Positions 56,501 to 64,000 of a DNA stretch of 64,000 bases are shown in pieces. The notes beneath the pieces are model-generated. The model worked only from the letters and a program-made list of their open reading frames with translations, did no database searches and was not told the DNA's origin. The DNA is from Novosphingobium sp. G106 (lineage in GTDB: Bacteria > Pseudomonadota > Alphaproteobacteria > Sphingomonadales > Sphingomonadaceae), in NCBI RefSeq assembly GCF_019075875.1, contig NZ_JAHOOZ010000001.1, forward strand, positions 3,844,001 to 3,908,000, given 5' to 3'. The position numbers were made by a program, and so were the translations under genes. The first letter of the stretch is position 1. Each line of letters begins with the position of its first letter.

Positions 56501-58185
56501 AGACCATCGGCGCCACGCGCCACTCGACCCCGGGCGTCGGCTTGATCAGCCCGCCACCGCACCATGACATCTACTCGATCGAGGATCTGGCGCAGCTGAT
56601 CCACGACCTGAAGAACGTCAATCCGGTCGCGCGCATCTCGGTCAAGCTCGTCTCCGAAGTCGGCGTCGGCACGGTCGCCGCGGGCGTCTCGAAGGCGCGC
56701 GCCGACCATGTGACGATCTCGGGCTACGAAGGCGGCACCGGCGCTTCGCCGCTGACCTCGCTGACTCACGCTGGATCGCCCTGGGAGATCGGCCTTGCCG
56801 AGACCCAGCAGACGCTGTTGCTCAACAACCTGCGCAGCCGCATCGCGGTCCAGGCCGATGGCGGCATCCGCACCGGGCGCGACGTTGCCATCGCGCTGCT
56901 GCTCGGCGCCGACGAGATCGGCTTCGCCACGGCGCCCCTGATCGCCGCGGGCTGCATCATGATGCGCAAGTGCCATCTCAACACCTGCCCGGTCGGCGTC
57001 GCCACGCAGGATCCGGTGCTGCGCGCGCGCTTCACGGGCGCGCCCGAGCATGTGATCAACTACTTCTTCTTCGTCGCCGAAGAGCTGCGGTCGATCATGG
57101 CCGAGATGGGCTTCCGCACGATCGCCGAGATGACCGGCCGGGTCGACCGGCTCGATACGCGCAAGGCGATCACCCACTGGAAGGCGCAGGGCATCGACCT
57201 GTCGAAGCTGCTCTACCAGGCACCGCTGGGCGAGGGCCCCTCGCTTAACTGGAGCGAGACGCAGGACCACGGCCTCGCCGCCGCACTCGACAACGATCTG
57301 ATCGCGGCATCGGCCGATGCCATCGACAAGCGCGAAGCCGTGCGGATCGAGCGCCCGGTGATCAACGTCAACCGCACGGTCGGCGCCATGCTCTCGGGCG
57401 AAGTCGCCAAGAAGCACGGCCATGCCGGCCTGCCCGACAACACGATCAACGTGCGCCTGACCGGCGTCGCGGGGCAGAGCTTCGGCGCCTTCCTCGCGCA
57501 CGGCGTGACGCTGGACCTGACCGGTGACGGCAACGACTATGTCGGCAAGGGCCTGTCGGGCGGCCGCGTGATCGTGCGCCAGCCGGGTCACGTTAACCGT
57601 GAGCCGACCGAGAACATCATCGTCGGCAACACTGTGCTCTACGGCGCGATCGCGGGCGAGGCCTTCTTCAACGGCGTCGCCGGCGAGCGCTTCGCGGTGC
57701 GCAATTCGGGCGCGATCGCGGTGGTCGAAGGCTGCGGCGATCATGGCTGCGAGTACATGACCGGCGGCACCGTCCTGGTGCTCGGCAAGACCGGGCGCAA
57801 CTTCGCCGCGGGCATGTCGGGCGGCGTCGCCTATGTCTACAACCCCGACGGCGTCTTCGCCGACCTCTGCAACCAAGCCATGGTCGACATCCTGCCGATC
57901 TCGGCCGAGCGCGACGAGGAAGACGGTGCAGGCCGGCCGCAACAGCGGACCAACGGCGTGCACGACAACGGCATGGGCGACATGCTGCGCCACGACGCCG
58001 AACGCCTGCGCGTGCTGCTCGAACGGCATCATCTCCACACCGGCAGCAAGCGCGCCCGCGCGCTGCTCGACGACTGGGACAACTCGCTGAAGCAGTTCGT
58101 CAAGGTGATGCCGCGCGACTATGCGCGCGCGCTCAAGCAACTCGAGGCCGAGCGGCGCGAAGCCGCTTCGGTGGCCGCGGAATAA
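53545..58185 (+). CDS. gltB: Glutamate synthase large (alpha) subunit
   Basis: A 1546-residue enzyme that transfers the amide nitrogen of glutamine to 2-oxoglutarate. It starts with a short propeptide before the glutaminase cysteine (Cys19 in [10 protein letters not shown]), followed by the central domain, an FMN/TIM-barrel synthase domain, the 3Fe-4S cysteines in [15 protein letters not shown] and the C-terminal glycine-rich beta-helix. It is followed 19 bases later by gltD. Length and motif order are standard. Confidence 0.97.
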   Translation: MGFPQPQGLYDSRNEHDACGVGFVAHIKGAKSHAIVTQALEILKNLDHRGAVGADPLLGDGAGILIQMPDALFRKWADGEGLTLPAAGDYAVAMCFLPQDEAARNFAIAHFEEFIAKEGQHLIGWRDVPTTLDGLGKAVVASMPVVRQCFVGRGENIADQDAFERKILAIRKQAQNPLAALAVKHDLPTLDELYMPSFSSRTIVYKGLLLATQVGSFYDDLRDPDCVSALGLVHQRFSTNTFPSWKLAHPYRFIAHNGEINTVRGNVNWMNARRRTMESELLGPDLDKMWPLIPHGQSDTACLDNALELLLAGGYSLAHAVMMLIPEAWAGNPLMDSKRRAFYEYHAALMEPWDGPAAVAFTDGRQIGATLDRNGLRPARFLVTDDDLVVMASESGVLPIKEDNIVRKWRLQPGRMLLIDFDEGRIIEDEEIKAQLAGAEPYEEWLQAAQYKLKDLEVVEPELAELPVETTSLLDRQQAFGYTQEDTNKFLEPMAANGDDPIGSMGTDTPIAVLSNRSRLLYDYFKQNFAQVTNPPIDPIREELVMSLVSMIGPRPNLLGMDAGSHKRLEIDQPILTNEDVARIRSIEAALDGAFRTQTIDMTWDAATGAEGLEMAIKEMCWSATEAVLADKNILILSDRAQGADRIPMPALLATAAVHHHLVRQGLRMQTGLVVETGEAREVHHFCVLAGYGAEAINPYVAFETLEDIRSRKLPHLEEKQVRKNYIKAIGKGVLKVMSKMGISTYQSYCGAQIFDAVGLSTDFIEQYFTGTATTIEGVGLLQVAEEAVRRHAAAYGDNPIYTNMLDVGGMYQLRLRGEEHAWTSTNIAALQHAVRGNLPEKYLEFARTINDQSERMLTIRGLMDLKKADKAIELDEVEPASEIVKRFATGAMSYGSISWEAHTTLAVAMNRIGGKSNTGEGGEDPSRFKPMANGDSMRSAIKQVASGRFGVTAEYLVNSDDIQIKMAQGAKPGEGGQLPGDKVDKTIGATRHSTPGVGLISPPPHHDIYSIEDLAQLIHDLKNVNPVARISVKLVSEVGVGTVAAGVSKARADHVTISGYEGGTGASPLTSLTHAGSPWEIGLAETQQTLLLNNLRSRIAVQADGGIRTGRDVAIALLLGADEIGFATAPLIAAGCIMMRKCHLNTCPVGVATQDPVLRARFTGAPEHVINYFFFVAEELRSIMAEMGFRTIAEMTGRVDRLDTRKAITHWKAQGIDLSKLLYQAPLGEGPSLNWSETQDHGLAAALDNDLIAASADAIDKREAVRIERPVINVNRTVGAMLSGEVAKKHGHAGLPDNTINVRLTGVAGQSFGAFLAHGVTLDLTGDGNDYVGKGLSGGRVIVRQPGHVNREPTENIIVGNTVLYGAIAGEAFFNGVAGERFAVRNSGAIAVVEGCGDHGCEYMTGGTVLVLGKTGRNFAAGMSGGVAYVYNPDGVFADLCNQAMVDILPISAERDEEDGAGRPQQRTNGVHDNGMGDMLRHDAERLRVLLERHHLHTGSKRARALLDDWDNSLKQFVKVMPRDYARALKQLEAERREAASVAAE

Positions 58186-58204
58186 TCAGGGGCTATTACG
58201 CAAG

Positions 58205-59638
58205 ATGGGTAAGGAAACCGGCTTTCTCGAGCTCGACCGTTCGGACCGCACTTATGGTCCGGTCGCCGACCGCATAAAGCACTACAAGGAATTCATCGTG
58301 CCGCTGCCGGAGAGCGATCTCCGCGCGCAGGCTTCGCGCTGCATGAATTGCGGCATTCCTTATTGTCACAACGGCTGTCCGGTGAACAACATCATCCCGG
58401 ACTGGAACCACCTGACCTACGAGGGCGACTGGAAGAACGCGCTGGAAGTGCTGCATTCCACGAACAACTTCCCCGAGTTCACCGGCCGCATCTGCCCCGC
58501 GCCCTGCGAGGCAGCCTGCACGCTGAACATCCAGGACCAGCCGGTCACGATCAAGTCGATCGAATGCGCGATCGTCGACAAGGGTTGGCAGGAAGGCTGG
58601 ATCACGCCGCAGGTGCCGACCCAGCGCACGGGCAAGACCGTCGCGGTCGTCGGCGCCGGCCCTGCCGGCCTCGCCGCCGCGCAGCAGCTCGCCCGCGCCG
58701 GCCACTCGGTCACCGTGTTCGAGAAGAACGACCGCGTCGGCGGCCTGCTCCGCTACGGTATTCCCGACTTCAAGATGGAAAAGCATCTGATCAACCGCCG
58801 CGCGGTGCAGATGGAGAGCGAAGGCGTCCAGTTCCGCACGGGTGTGGAAGTCGGAGTAACCGTATCGGTTGCTTCGCTGAAGGAGAACTTCGACGCGATC
58901 GTCCTGTCGGGCGGTGCCGAGGATGCGCGCAAGCTGGAGATCCCGGGCGCCGAACTGCCCGGCGTGCGGCTGGCGATGGAATTCCTGACCCAGCAGAACA
59001 AGCGCAACGCCGGCGACGATGAATTACGCGCCGCGCCACGCGGATCGATCACCGCGACCGGCAAGAACGTCGTCGTCATCGGCGGCGGCGACACCGGTTC
59101 GGACTGCGTCGGCACCTCGATCCGCCAGGGCGCCAAGAGCGTCACCCAGATCGAGATCATGCCCAAGCCGCCGGAGAAAGAGGCCAAGGCGCTGTCCTGG
59201 CCGAACTGGCCGCTGAAGCTGCGCACCTCGTCGAGCCACGAGGAAGGCGTCGACCGAGACTGGGCGATCCTGACCAAGCGCGTCGTCGGCGACAACGACG
59301 TCAAGGGCCTGGAATGCGTCCGCGTCGAATGGGTCGATGGCGCGATGAAGGAGATCGAAGGCAGCGAGTTCGTGCTCGAAGCCGAACTGATCCTGCTCGC
59401 CATGGGCTTCGTCGGCCCGCTCAAGCAGGGTCTGCTCGACCAGGCGGGCGTTGCGCTCGACGGCCGCGGCAACGTTGCGGCGAACGTCACCGACTATCAG
59501 ACCAGCGACCCCAAGATCTTCGCCTGCGGCGACATGCGCCGCGGCCAGAGCCTGGTCGTCTGGGCGATCCGCGAAGGCCGCCAGGCCGCTCGCGCGGTCG
59601 ACGAGGCGCTGATGGGAACGAGCCAGCTGCCGCGCTGA
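58205..59638 (+). CDS. gltD: Glutamate synthase small (beta) subunit
   Basis: A 477-residue NADPH-binding flavoprotein that feeds electrons to GltB. N-terminal iron-sulfur cysteines are in [17 protein letters not shown] and [12 protein letters not shown], the FAD loop is [19 protein letters not shown] and the NADPH loop is [11 protein letters not shown]. The C-terminal [17 protein letters not shown] is the FAD-adjacent motif. The start is the ATG at 58205, 19 bases after gltB. A terminator follows. Confidence 0.97.
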   Translation: MGKETGFLELDRSDRTYGPVADRIKHYKEFIVPLPESDLRAQASRCMNCGIPYCHNGCPVNNIIPDWNHLTYEGDWKNALEVLHSTNNFPEFTGRICPAPCEAACTLNIQDQPVTIKSIECAIVDKGWQEGWITPQVPTQRTGKTVAVVGAGPAGLAAAQQLARAGHSVTVFEKNDRVGGLLRYGIPDFKMEKHLINRRAVQMESEGVQFRTGVEVGVTVSVASLKENFDAIVLSGGAEDARKLEIPGAELPGVRLAMEFLTQQNKRNAGDDELRAAPRGSITATGKNVVVIGGGDTGSDCVGTSIRQGAKSVTQIEIMPKPPEKEAKALSWPNWPLKLRTSSSHEEGVDRDWAILTKRVVGDNDVKGLECVRVEWVDGAMKEIEGSEFVLEAELILLAMGFVGPLKQGLLDQAGVALDGRGNVAANVTDYQTSDPKIFACGDMRRGQSLVVWAIREGRQAARAVDEALMGTSQLPR

Positions 59639-59662
59639 GGCCGTCGGATCGCGCAAGGAATT

Positions 59663-59694
59663 GGGGCGTGCCGCGAGGTGCGCCCCTTTCTTTT
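59663..59694 (+). terminator. Rho-independent terminator of gltBD
   Basis: GGGGCG (59663-59668) pairs with CGCCCC (59681-59686); the inner TGCC/GGTG adds two G-C pairs. It is followed by TTTCTTTT. It lies 24 bases after the gltD stop. Confidence 0.85.
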
Positions 59695-59746
59695 AGGGCG
59701 ATCCGAGCCGCTTTCGCCGCGACGCGATAGATCCTAGCCTGAAGCG

Positions 59747-60829
59747 ATGGCTCCGCTGGCGACATTTGAGGTCCTGATTCGCGGCGGAGCGATCGCGCTG
59801 TTCGTGTTGTGGATCGGCGTGCTGTTACGCCAGCAACGCGGATCGCCAGCCGGTCGCGTTGCGATCACGATGAACGTCAGCATCCTCGCCTACCTCGTCG
59901 CACCCCTGTTCGGACCGGGGCCGGTCGGACATCCGGCTTTCATGGCCTTCGATCTCGTTTCGGTCATGGCGCCGGTGCTGTTCTGGCTGTTTGCCCGCGC
60001 ATGGTTCGAAGACCGGGCGCATATCGGCCGGCGGAGCTGGGGGCTGGTCGTCGGCTATGCCCTGCTGCCCAGCTGCCAGCTGACGCTGATGATCGCCAGC
60101 GGCCGGATAAACCTGGTGCTCTGGATCCTGAGCAAGGCGGCCATGTTCGGCTTCACGATTGCCGGAATCTGGATCGCCTGGCGCGGACGGTCGGACGATC
60201 TCGTCGAGGAACGGCGCAACCTGCGCCTGCTGCTCGTGGGCGCGATCGGCGCCTTCACCCTGTGGGTGACCGCCTTCGAGATGGCGCGACACGGCAGCGA
60301 ACGCCACGACCTCGGCCACATCGGGACGATCGTCGCCATTCTCATGACCACGCTCGGCGTATCCATCGCCATGTACGGCTTTCGCCCAGCGGACCTGTTC
60401 GCGGCACCCGCGCCCGCGACCGAACCGCCCGAGGATGGCGAACCGGCTCCGGCGATGTCCAGACTGGCCGCGCGCCTGCTCTCGGTCATGGCCAACGAGC
60501 GCCCTTACCGCGCCGAAGGATTTGCGATTGCGGCGCTCGCACAGCGGCTCGGCGAGCCCGAGTATCGGCTGCGGCGGACGATCAACGGGGAACTCGGCTA
60601 CCGCAACTTCACCGCTTTCCTGAACGGCTTCCGCCTGGACGAAGTGCGCGAGGCACTCGCCGATCCGGCGCAGCGCGACGTACCTATCCTGACCGTCGCG
60701 ATCGACGCGGGTTTCGGCTCGATCGGTCCGTTCAACCGCGCCTTCCGCGAGGCCGAGGGCATGACGCCCAGCGAATACCGGGCCGCCCGGCTCGCCGGCA
60801 AACCGATGGCCGATTCCGAAATCGGCTAG
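59747..60829 (+). CDS. Membrane-fused AraC-family transcriptional regulator
   Basis: A 360-residue protein. The first 220 residues hold about six to seven membrane helices (for example GAIALFVLWIGVLL, AAMFGFTIAGIWIAW), and the last 110 an AraC helix-turn-helix region with GYRNFTAFLNGFRLDEVREAL and the second-helix AGFGSIGPFNRAFREAEGMTPSEYR. It would sense a signal at or in the membrane and control transcription from the inner face. The target is unknown. It is followed 73 bases later by a fatty-acid hydroxylase gene on the same strand. Confidence 0.88.
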   Translation: MAPLATFEVLIRGGAIALFVLWIGVLLRQQRGSPAGRVAITMNVSILAYLVAPLFGPGPVGHPAFMAFDLVSVMAPVLFWLFARAWFEDRAHIGRRSWGLVVGYALLPSCQLTLMIASGRINLVLWILSKAAMFGFTIAGIWIAWRGRSDDLVEERRNLRLLLVGAIGAFTLWVTAFEMARHGSERHDLGHIGTIVAILMTTLGVSIAMYGFRPADLFAAPAPATEPPEDGEPAPAMSRLAARLLSVMANERPYRAEGFAIAALAQRLGEPEYRLRRTINGELGYRNFTAFLNGFRLDEVREALADPAQRDVPILTVAIDAGFGSIGPFNRAFREAEGMTPSEYRAARLAGKPMADSEIG

Positions 60830-60902
60830 CCGAATTTGGATTCCGCGGCGCCAGGCCACGGCGGAAGGTGCAGCAGGACGGCGCAACGCACCGGGAGCCG
60901 TC

Positions 60903-61715
60903 ATGCCAGCCTTTCCGCCCCTCGCCATCCTGCTCGACAAGGGCGCCTCGATCTACGCCTTCGATTTCGGGCGCTATTTCGTGGCCGCCACGCTGATAAG
61001 CGCCGTCGTCTGGGCGATGCGCCGCAGCCGCTATGCGGGACGCAGGATACAAACGCGTGAGGCGGGAAATCCCGACCGCCGCCGCGAGTTCGTCCATTCG
61101 CTGCGCACGATCGCGGTTTACACGCTCGTCTCGTGCTTCATCGTCTGGGGTGTGCAGCTAGGTGTGCTGCACCGCTTCCAAGGCAGCTACGGCCTCGCCG
61201 GCGACCTCCTTCTGCTGGCCGTGCTGATCCTGGCGCACGACACCTATTTCTACTGGGTTCACCGCGCGATGCACCATCCGCGGCTGTTCCGGCTGTTCCA
61301 TCGCACGCATCACCGTTCGATCACCCCGACGCCCTGGGCGGCCTACAGCTTCGCCGTTCCCGAAGCCTTCGTGATGATCGCCTTCGTGCCGCTATGGCTC
61401 GCAGTCGTTCCCACGCCGGTGCGCGTGACGCTGACCTGGATGATCTTTCAGATCCTGCGCAACGCCATGGGCCATGCCGGCTTCGAGCTTCACCCCCGCT
61501 GGTGGCTGGCGAGCCCGCTCACCCGCTGGATCACCGCCACGACGCATCACGACCTCCACCATTCGGGCGGCTTCAACAGCAACTACGGACTCTATTTCAC
61601 CTGGTGGGACAAGTGGATGGGGACGGAGCATCCGCGCTATGCTGAGACCTTTGCCCGTGCCGTGGCTGATCGATCCAGCCCGGCGCAGAAGCCCGGAACC
61701 GCTGCGGGCAGCTAG
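60903..61715 (+). CDS. Sterol desaturase/fatty-acid hydroxylase-family membrane protein
   Basis: A 270-residue membrane di-iron enzyme. Its histidine boxes are HDTYFYWVHRAMHH, HRTHHRS and THHDLHHSGG, all intact. Several membrane helices surround them. It hydroxylates or desaturates a lipid or carotenoid. It is one gene downstream of the membrane AraC regulator, which is a plausible controller. The start ATG has GGGAG upstream. Confidence 0.9.
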   Translation: MPAFPPLAILLDKGASIYAFDFGRYFVAATLISAVVWAMRRSRYAGRRIQTREAGNPDRRREFVHSLRTIAVYTLVSCFIVWGVQLGVLHRFQGSYGLAGDLLLLAVLILAHDTYFYWVHRAMHHPRLFRLFHRTHHRSITPTPWAAYSFAVPEAFVMIAFVPLWLAVVPTPVRVTLTWMIFQILRNAMGHAGFELHPRWWLASPLTRWITATTHHDLHHSGGFNSNYGLYFTWWDKWMGTEHPRYAETFARAVADRSSPAQKPGTAAGS

Positions 61716-61754
61716 CGGCGGCTCGGCCTACAGGAGCGCTTACAGCTGGTTGAG

Positions 61755-62684
61755 TTAAGTCGTCCGGTCCTCGATGGCCGGCAGAACTTCGCGAACGAGC
61801 AGCCGCGTCTGTTCGAGCAAGTCGGCGATCCCGCTGGCGATGGGCAGCACGACGAACTTCGCCATGCCCACCGCAACGTGCACTCTGAGCGTCGCGATCA
61901 CCTCCTCGGGCGAGCCCAGGGCGAAGGCGTGCGTCCCCTCGGCGCGGTCCTCCTTGGGCAGCCGGGCGTTCAGGTTAGCGCGTGCGGTGACGATCGCAGG
62001 ATCGTCCGCCGCGCCGATGCGCAAGGGCAAGGTCACGCCGTAGTGGTCGGGCTCGATGATGCGGCCCGTTTCCGCCAGCGCCGCTTCGATCTTCAGTTTG
62101 GTCTCGCCGGCCTTGCCGGCATCGAGCAGGCCGCCCAGCCAGCCGTTGCCGAGTAGCGCGGTGCGACGGACGGCGGCGGCGGAGTGCCCGCCCATCCACA
62201 GCGGGATCGGCCGCACCGGCCGGGGCAGGACGCCTGGGCCGTGGTACTGGAAATGCTGGCCGGCGAAGTCGACTTCGTCCTGCTCTAACAACAGCCGGAT
62301 CAGCGCAAGCGCCTCGTTGCCCCTTCGCCCGCGCTCGGTGGGATCGGCAGAGGTGGCGGTGTAGAACGGATCCGAAGCGCGACCGATGCCAAAAACCGGG
62401 AACACCCGACCTTCACTCAGATAGTCGATCGTCGCGAGCTGCTTGGCGACGAGCACCGGATCGCGAAACGGCACGACCAAGGCGTTGGTGCCGAAGCGCA
62501 TGCGCTCCGTCCGGCCTGCGAGCGCGGCAAGCATGGCCAGCGGCTCGGGCGTGGCGCCGAGCAACTGGTCCGAATGCCAGATAGAGTCGATCCCGCTTTG
62601 CTCGCAGAGATCGACCCATGCGAAATAGTCGCGCGGCGAGAGCGGTGCGGCCAGCCCCGAGCTGACGCCGATCCGCACGCTCAT
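61755..62684 (-). CDS. LLM-class flavin-dependent oxidoreductase (luciferase-like)
   Basis: A 309-residue TIM-barrel flavin monooxygenase. Motifs include VDLCEQSGIDSIWHSDQLLG near the start, RTERMRFGTNALVVPFRDPVLVAKQLATI and FPVFGIGRASDPF, with the second half carrying PIPLWMGGHSAAAVRR. It could use FMN or F420; the family cannot be resolved further. It is followed upstream by the dehydrogenase gene, 13 bases apart, in one operon. Confidence 0.85.
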   Translation of the reverse strand: MSVRIGVSSGLAAPLSPRDYFAWVDLCEQSGIDSIWHSDQLLGATPEPLAMLAALAGRTERMRFGTNALVVPFRDPVLVAKQLATIDYLSEGRVFPVFGIGRASDPFYTATSADPTERGRRGNEALALIRLLLEQDEVDFAGQHFQYHGPGVLPRPVRPIPLWMGGHSAAAVRRTALLGNGWLGGLLDAGKAGETKLKIEAALAETGRIIEPDHYGVTLPLRIGAADDPAIVTARANLNARLPKEDRAEGTHAFALGSPEEVIATLRVHVAVGMAKFVVLPIASGIADLLEQTRLLVREVLPAIEDRTT

Positions 62685-62697
62685 CGCCTGCGGGCCT

Positions 62698-63756
62698 CTA
62701 CCCGGCCAGCCCCGGCATCTGCACGACGCCGAGGTCGATGTGGCTGACCACGCCGGGCGCCGCATCGCAGACTGCTGGCACCGCGGTGGCGCCGACGATG
62801 CCGGTCCAGGGCAGGCCGTGGAACGGGCGGCGGCCGTCGGCCTCGGGCATGCCCATCACCTTCACTTCCATCGGCGGGTCGCCGTGGATGCGGACGCGAT
62901 AGCAGGACTCGCCCTCTTCCCAGAGCGGGTCGAGATCGTCGGTGCTGTCGCCGAGCTGCCAGAAGAAGTTGAAGATGATCAGCGGCTTGCCGTCGGCCCA
63001 GGCGGTCCATTCATAGTGCTGGCCGCCGACGGTTCCCTTCTTCACTTCGCCGTAGAGATGGGTGATGTCGCGTTTGGCCTTGGCGACCTCGAACTTGACC
63101 GTAACCTTCTCTATCTCCTTGCCCAGGCCCTTGGCCAGCATGTCCATCGACGAATAGAACGCTTTGTAAGTCTCGGGCGAGCGGCGCGGATTGGCGAGCA
63201 GGAATTCGGGATCGAGCCCAAAGCCGGCCATCTCGGTATAGATCATCGGGTTGCGGACCTTGTCGATGATCTCTGTGACCTCGACCGTGTCGACCCGCGC
63301 CATCAGCCGCGCGAGGGTCAGCGGCAGGATGTCGCCCGAGAAGCCCGGATGGACGCCGCAGCCGTGGAACGAGACGTTGCCTTTGGCGCAGGCCGCCTCG
63401 ATCTGCGCGGCGGCTTCGGGGAACCACTTGTTCGGCAGGAACGGTCCGGCCGGCGAGACGACGTTCTTGCCCGATTCGAGCAGGCGGCATGCGGTCTCGA
63501 TCAAGGTCGGCCCCTGCGCCGGCGCATAGAGCACGCAGTCGGCGTCGAGCGCGATCATCGCCTCGAAGTCATCACTGGCGAGGACGCCCGTCTTGGGCAG
63601 GCCGGCGAGATCGCCCGCATCCTTGCCCGCCTTTTCGGGATTGGTGACATAGACGCCGACCAGCTCGATCGCCGGGTTCTGGATGAAATGGCGGAGCGCC
63701 GCGGTGCCGACCGTGCCGGTGGCCCACTGGATGACGCGATATTTCTTCTCGGCCAT
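62698..63756 (-). CDS. NAD(P)H-dependent amine dehydrogenase/dihydrodipicolinate reductase-like protein
   Basis: A 352-residue two-domain Rossmann protein starting RVIQWATGTVGTAALRHFI (nucleotide-binding loop), with ELVGVYVTNPEKAGKDAGDLAGL and SFHGCGVHPGFSGDILPLTLARL. It is related to 2,4-diaminopentanoate dehydrogenases and DapB-like reductases. It is probably part of a catabolic operon with the LLM oxidoreductase and the SDR at the right edge. The true substrate is unknown. Confidence 0.75.
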   Translation of the reverse strand: MAEKKYRVIQWATGTVGTAALRHFIQNPAIELVGVYVTNPEKAGKDAGDLAGLPKTGVLASDDFEAMIALDADCVLYAPAQGPTLIETACRLLESGKNVVSPAGPFLPNKWFPEAAAQIEAACAKGNVSFHGCGVHPGFSGDILPLTLARLMARVDTVEVTEIIDKVRNPMIYTEMAGFGLDPEFLLANPRRSPETYKAFYSSMDMLAKGLGKEIEKVTVKFEVAKAKRDITHLYGEVKKGTVGGQHYEWTAWADGKPLIIFNFFWQLGDSTDDLDPLWEEGESCYRVRIHGDPPMEVKVMGMPEADGRRPFHGLPWTGIVGATAVPAVCDAAPGVVSHIDLGVVQMPGLAG

Positions 63757-63770
63757 AGGACTGCCCTTCC

Positions 63771-64000
63771 TTAGTTGAGGCTGCGGATCTGGCCGCCGTC
63801 GACGCGGTAGTTCGCGCCCGTGACATAGCCCGAGCGCGGGCTGGCGAGCGTGCAGATGATGATCGCGAGATCTTCGGGAATGCCGAGCCGGCCGGCCGGC
63901 GGCAAGGTGAACACGCCGGCGCCGACGAGCAGATCGGTCACTTCCTCGAAGCTCGCGTTCGGGTTGTTGAGACGGTCGCGGCCCATGCGCAGCAGCCCGT
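63771..64000 (-). CDS. SDR-family oxidoreductase, N-terminus cut by window edge
   Basis: Only the last 76 residues are visible, including PAGRLGIPEDLAIIICTLAS and SGYVTGANYRVDGG, the C-terminal SDR signature. It continues beyond the right edge. It ends 14 bases before the dehydrogenase gene start on the same strand. Confidence 0.8.
   Translation of the reverse strand, partial: GLLRMGRDRLNNPNASFEEVTDLLVGAGVFTLPPAGRLGIPEDLAIIICTLASPRSGYVTGANYRVDGGQIRSLN

Noticed and set aside
54706..58140. 1144-residue open frame antisense to gltB
   Set aside because: Same pattern: GC-skewed codons of gltB leave the opposite frame open; no motif or ribosome site.

Overview
The window is a GC-rich chromosomal segment from an alphaproteobacterium, most likely a sphingomonad (Novosphingobium, Sphingobium or Sphingomonas type). 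The evidence is a full-length CtrA cell-cycle regulator, a PEPxxWA-CTERM protein with an exosortase of the XrtV kind, a fused malic enzyme-phosphotransacetylase, GANTC and TTAACC motifs upstream of ctrA, and dense GC-biased coding. I saw no rRNA, tRNA, insertion sequence, prophage or CRISPR array.

Layout. 0-2.7 kb: an acyl-activation cassette (AMP-ligase, SDR, ACP) divergent from a zinc alcohol dehydrogenase. 2.7-20 kb: an exopolysaccharide and protein-sorting locus. It holds a Wzy/ligase-like membrane protein, a beta-helix/RTX secreted protein, an XrtV accessory protein, an AAA-type ATPase, and a minus-strand run EpsD-like PPIase, outer-membrane barrel, Wza-like, Wzz-like, BY-kinase-like, exosortase, EpsI. 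These are followed by a nucleotide-sugar dehydrogenase, a glycosyltransferase, an FkbM methyltransferase and one PEPxxWA-CTERM protein. 20-22 kb: VanZ-like, GGDEF and PilZ proteins (a c-di-GMP module). 22-45 kb: mostly housekeeping, including a PLP decarboxylase, LOG protein, thiD, glmM, dicarboxylate symporter, ybaK, an HscC-like Hsp70 with a J-like partner, HNH nuclease, gluQ, cobalamin adenosyltransferase, hbd, mutS, maeB, TauE, PLD and trmB. 45-49.6 kb: a lower-GC orphan gene with a strong RNA hairpin, then ctrA, thiolase, MaoC and acyltransferase-3. 49.6-52.5 kb: a second sorting-related set (XrtA-type O-glycosylation ligase, a hidden 51-residue gene, XrtA-type glycosyltransferase) without its own exosortase. 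52.5-64 kb: a frameshifted membrane protein, gltBD, a membrane-fused AraC regulator, a fatty-acid hydroxylase, and three catabolic-looking oxidoreductases running off the right edge.

How it fits together. The 2.7-20 kb block looks like one export machine: sugar-nucleotide supply, glycosyl transfer, chain-length control and outer-membrane export, coupled to an exosortase that would cut and anchor the PEPxxWA-CTERM protein. The GGDEF/PilZ pair beside it is a plausible c-di-GMP control input. The XrtA-like ligase and glycosyltransferase 30 kb away suggest a second surface-glycan system whose core lies outside the window.

Caution. Three genes (beta-helix/RTX start, hscC-like, membrane protein at 52.5 kb) each appear disrupted by exactly one extra base in a homopolymer of six or seven. 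The repeated pattern suggests either residual sequencing errors or, less likely, slippage-type switching.
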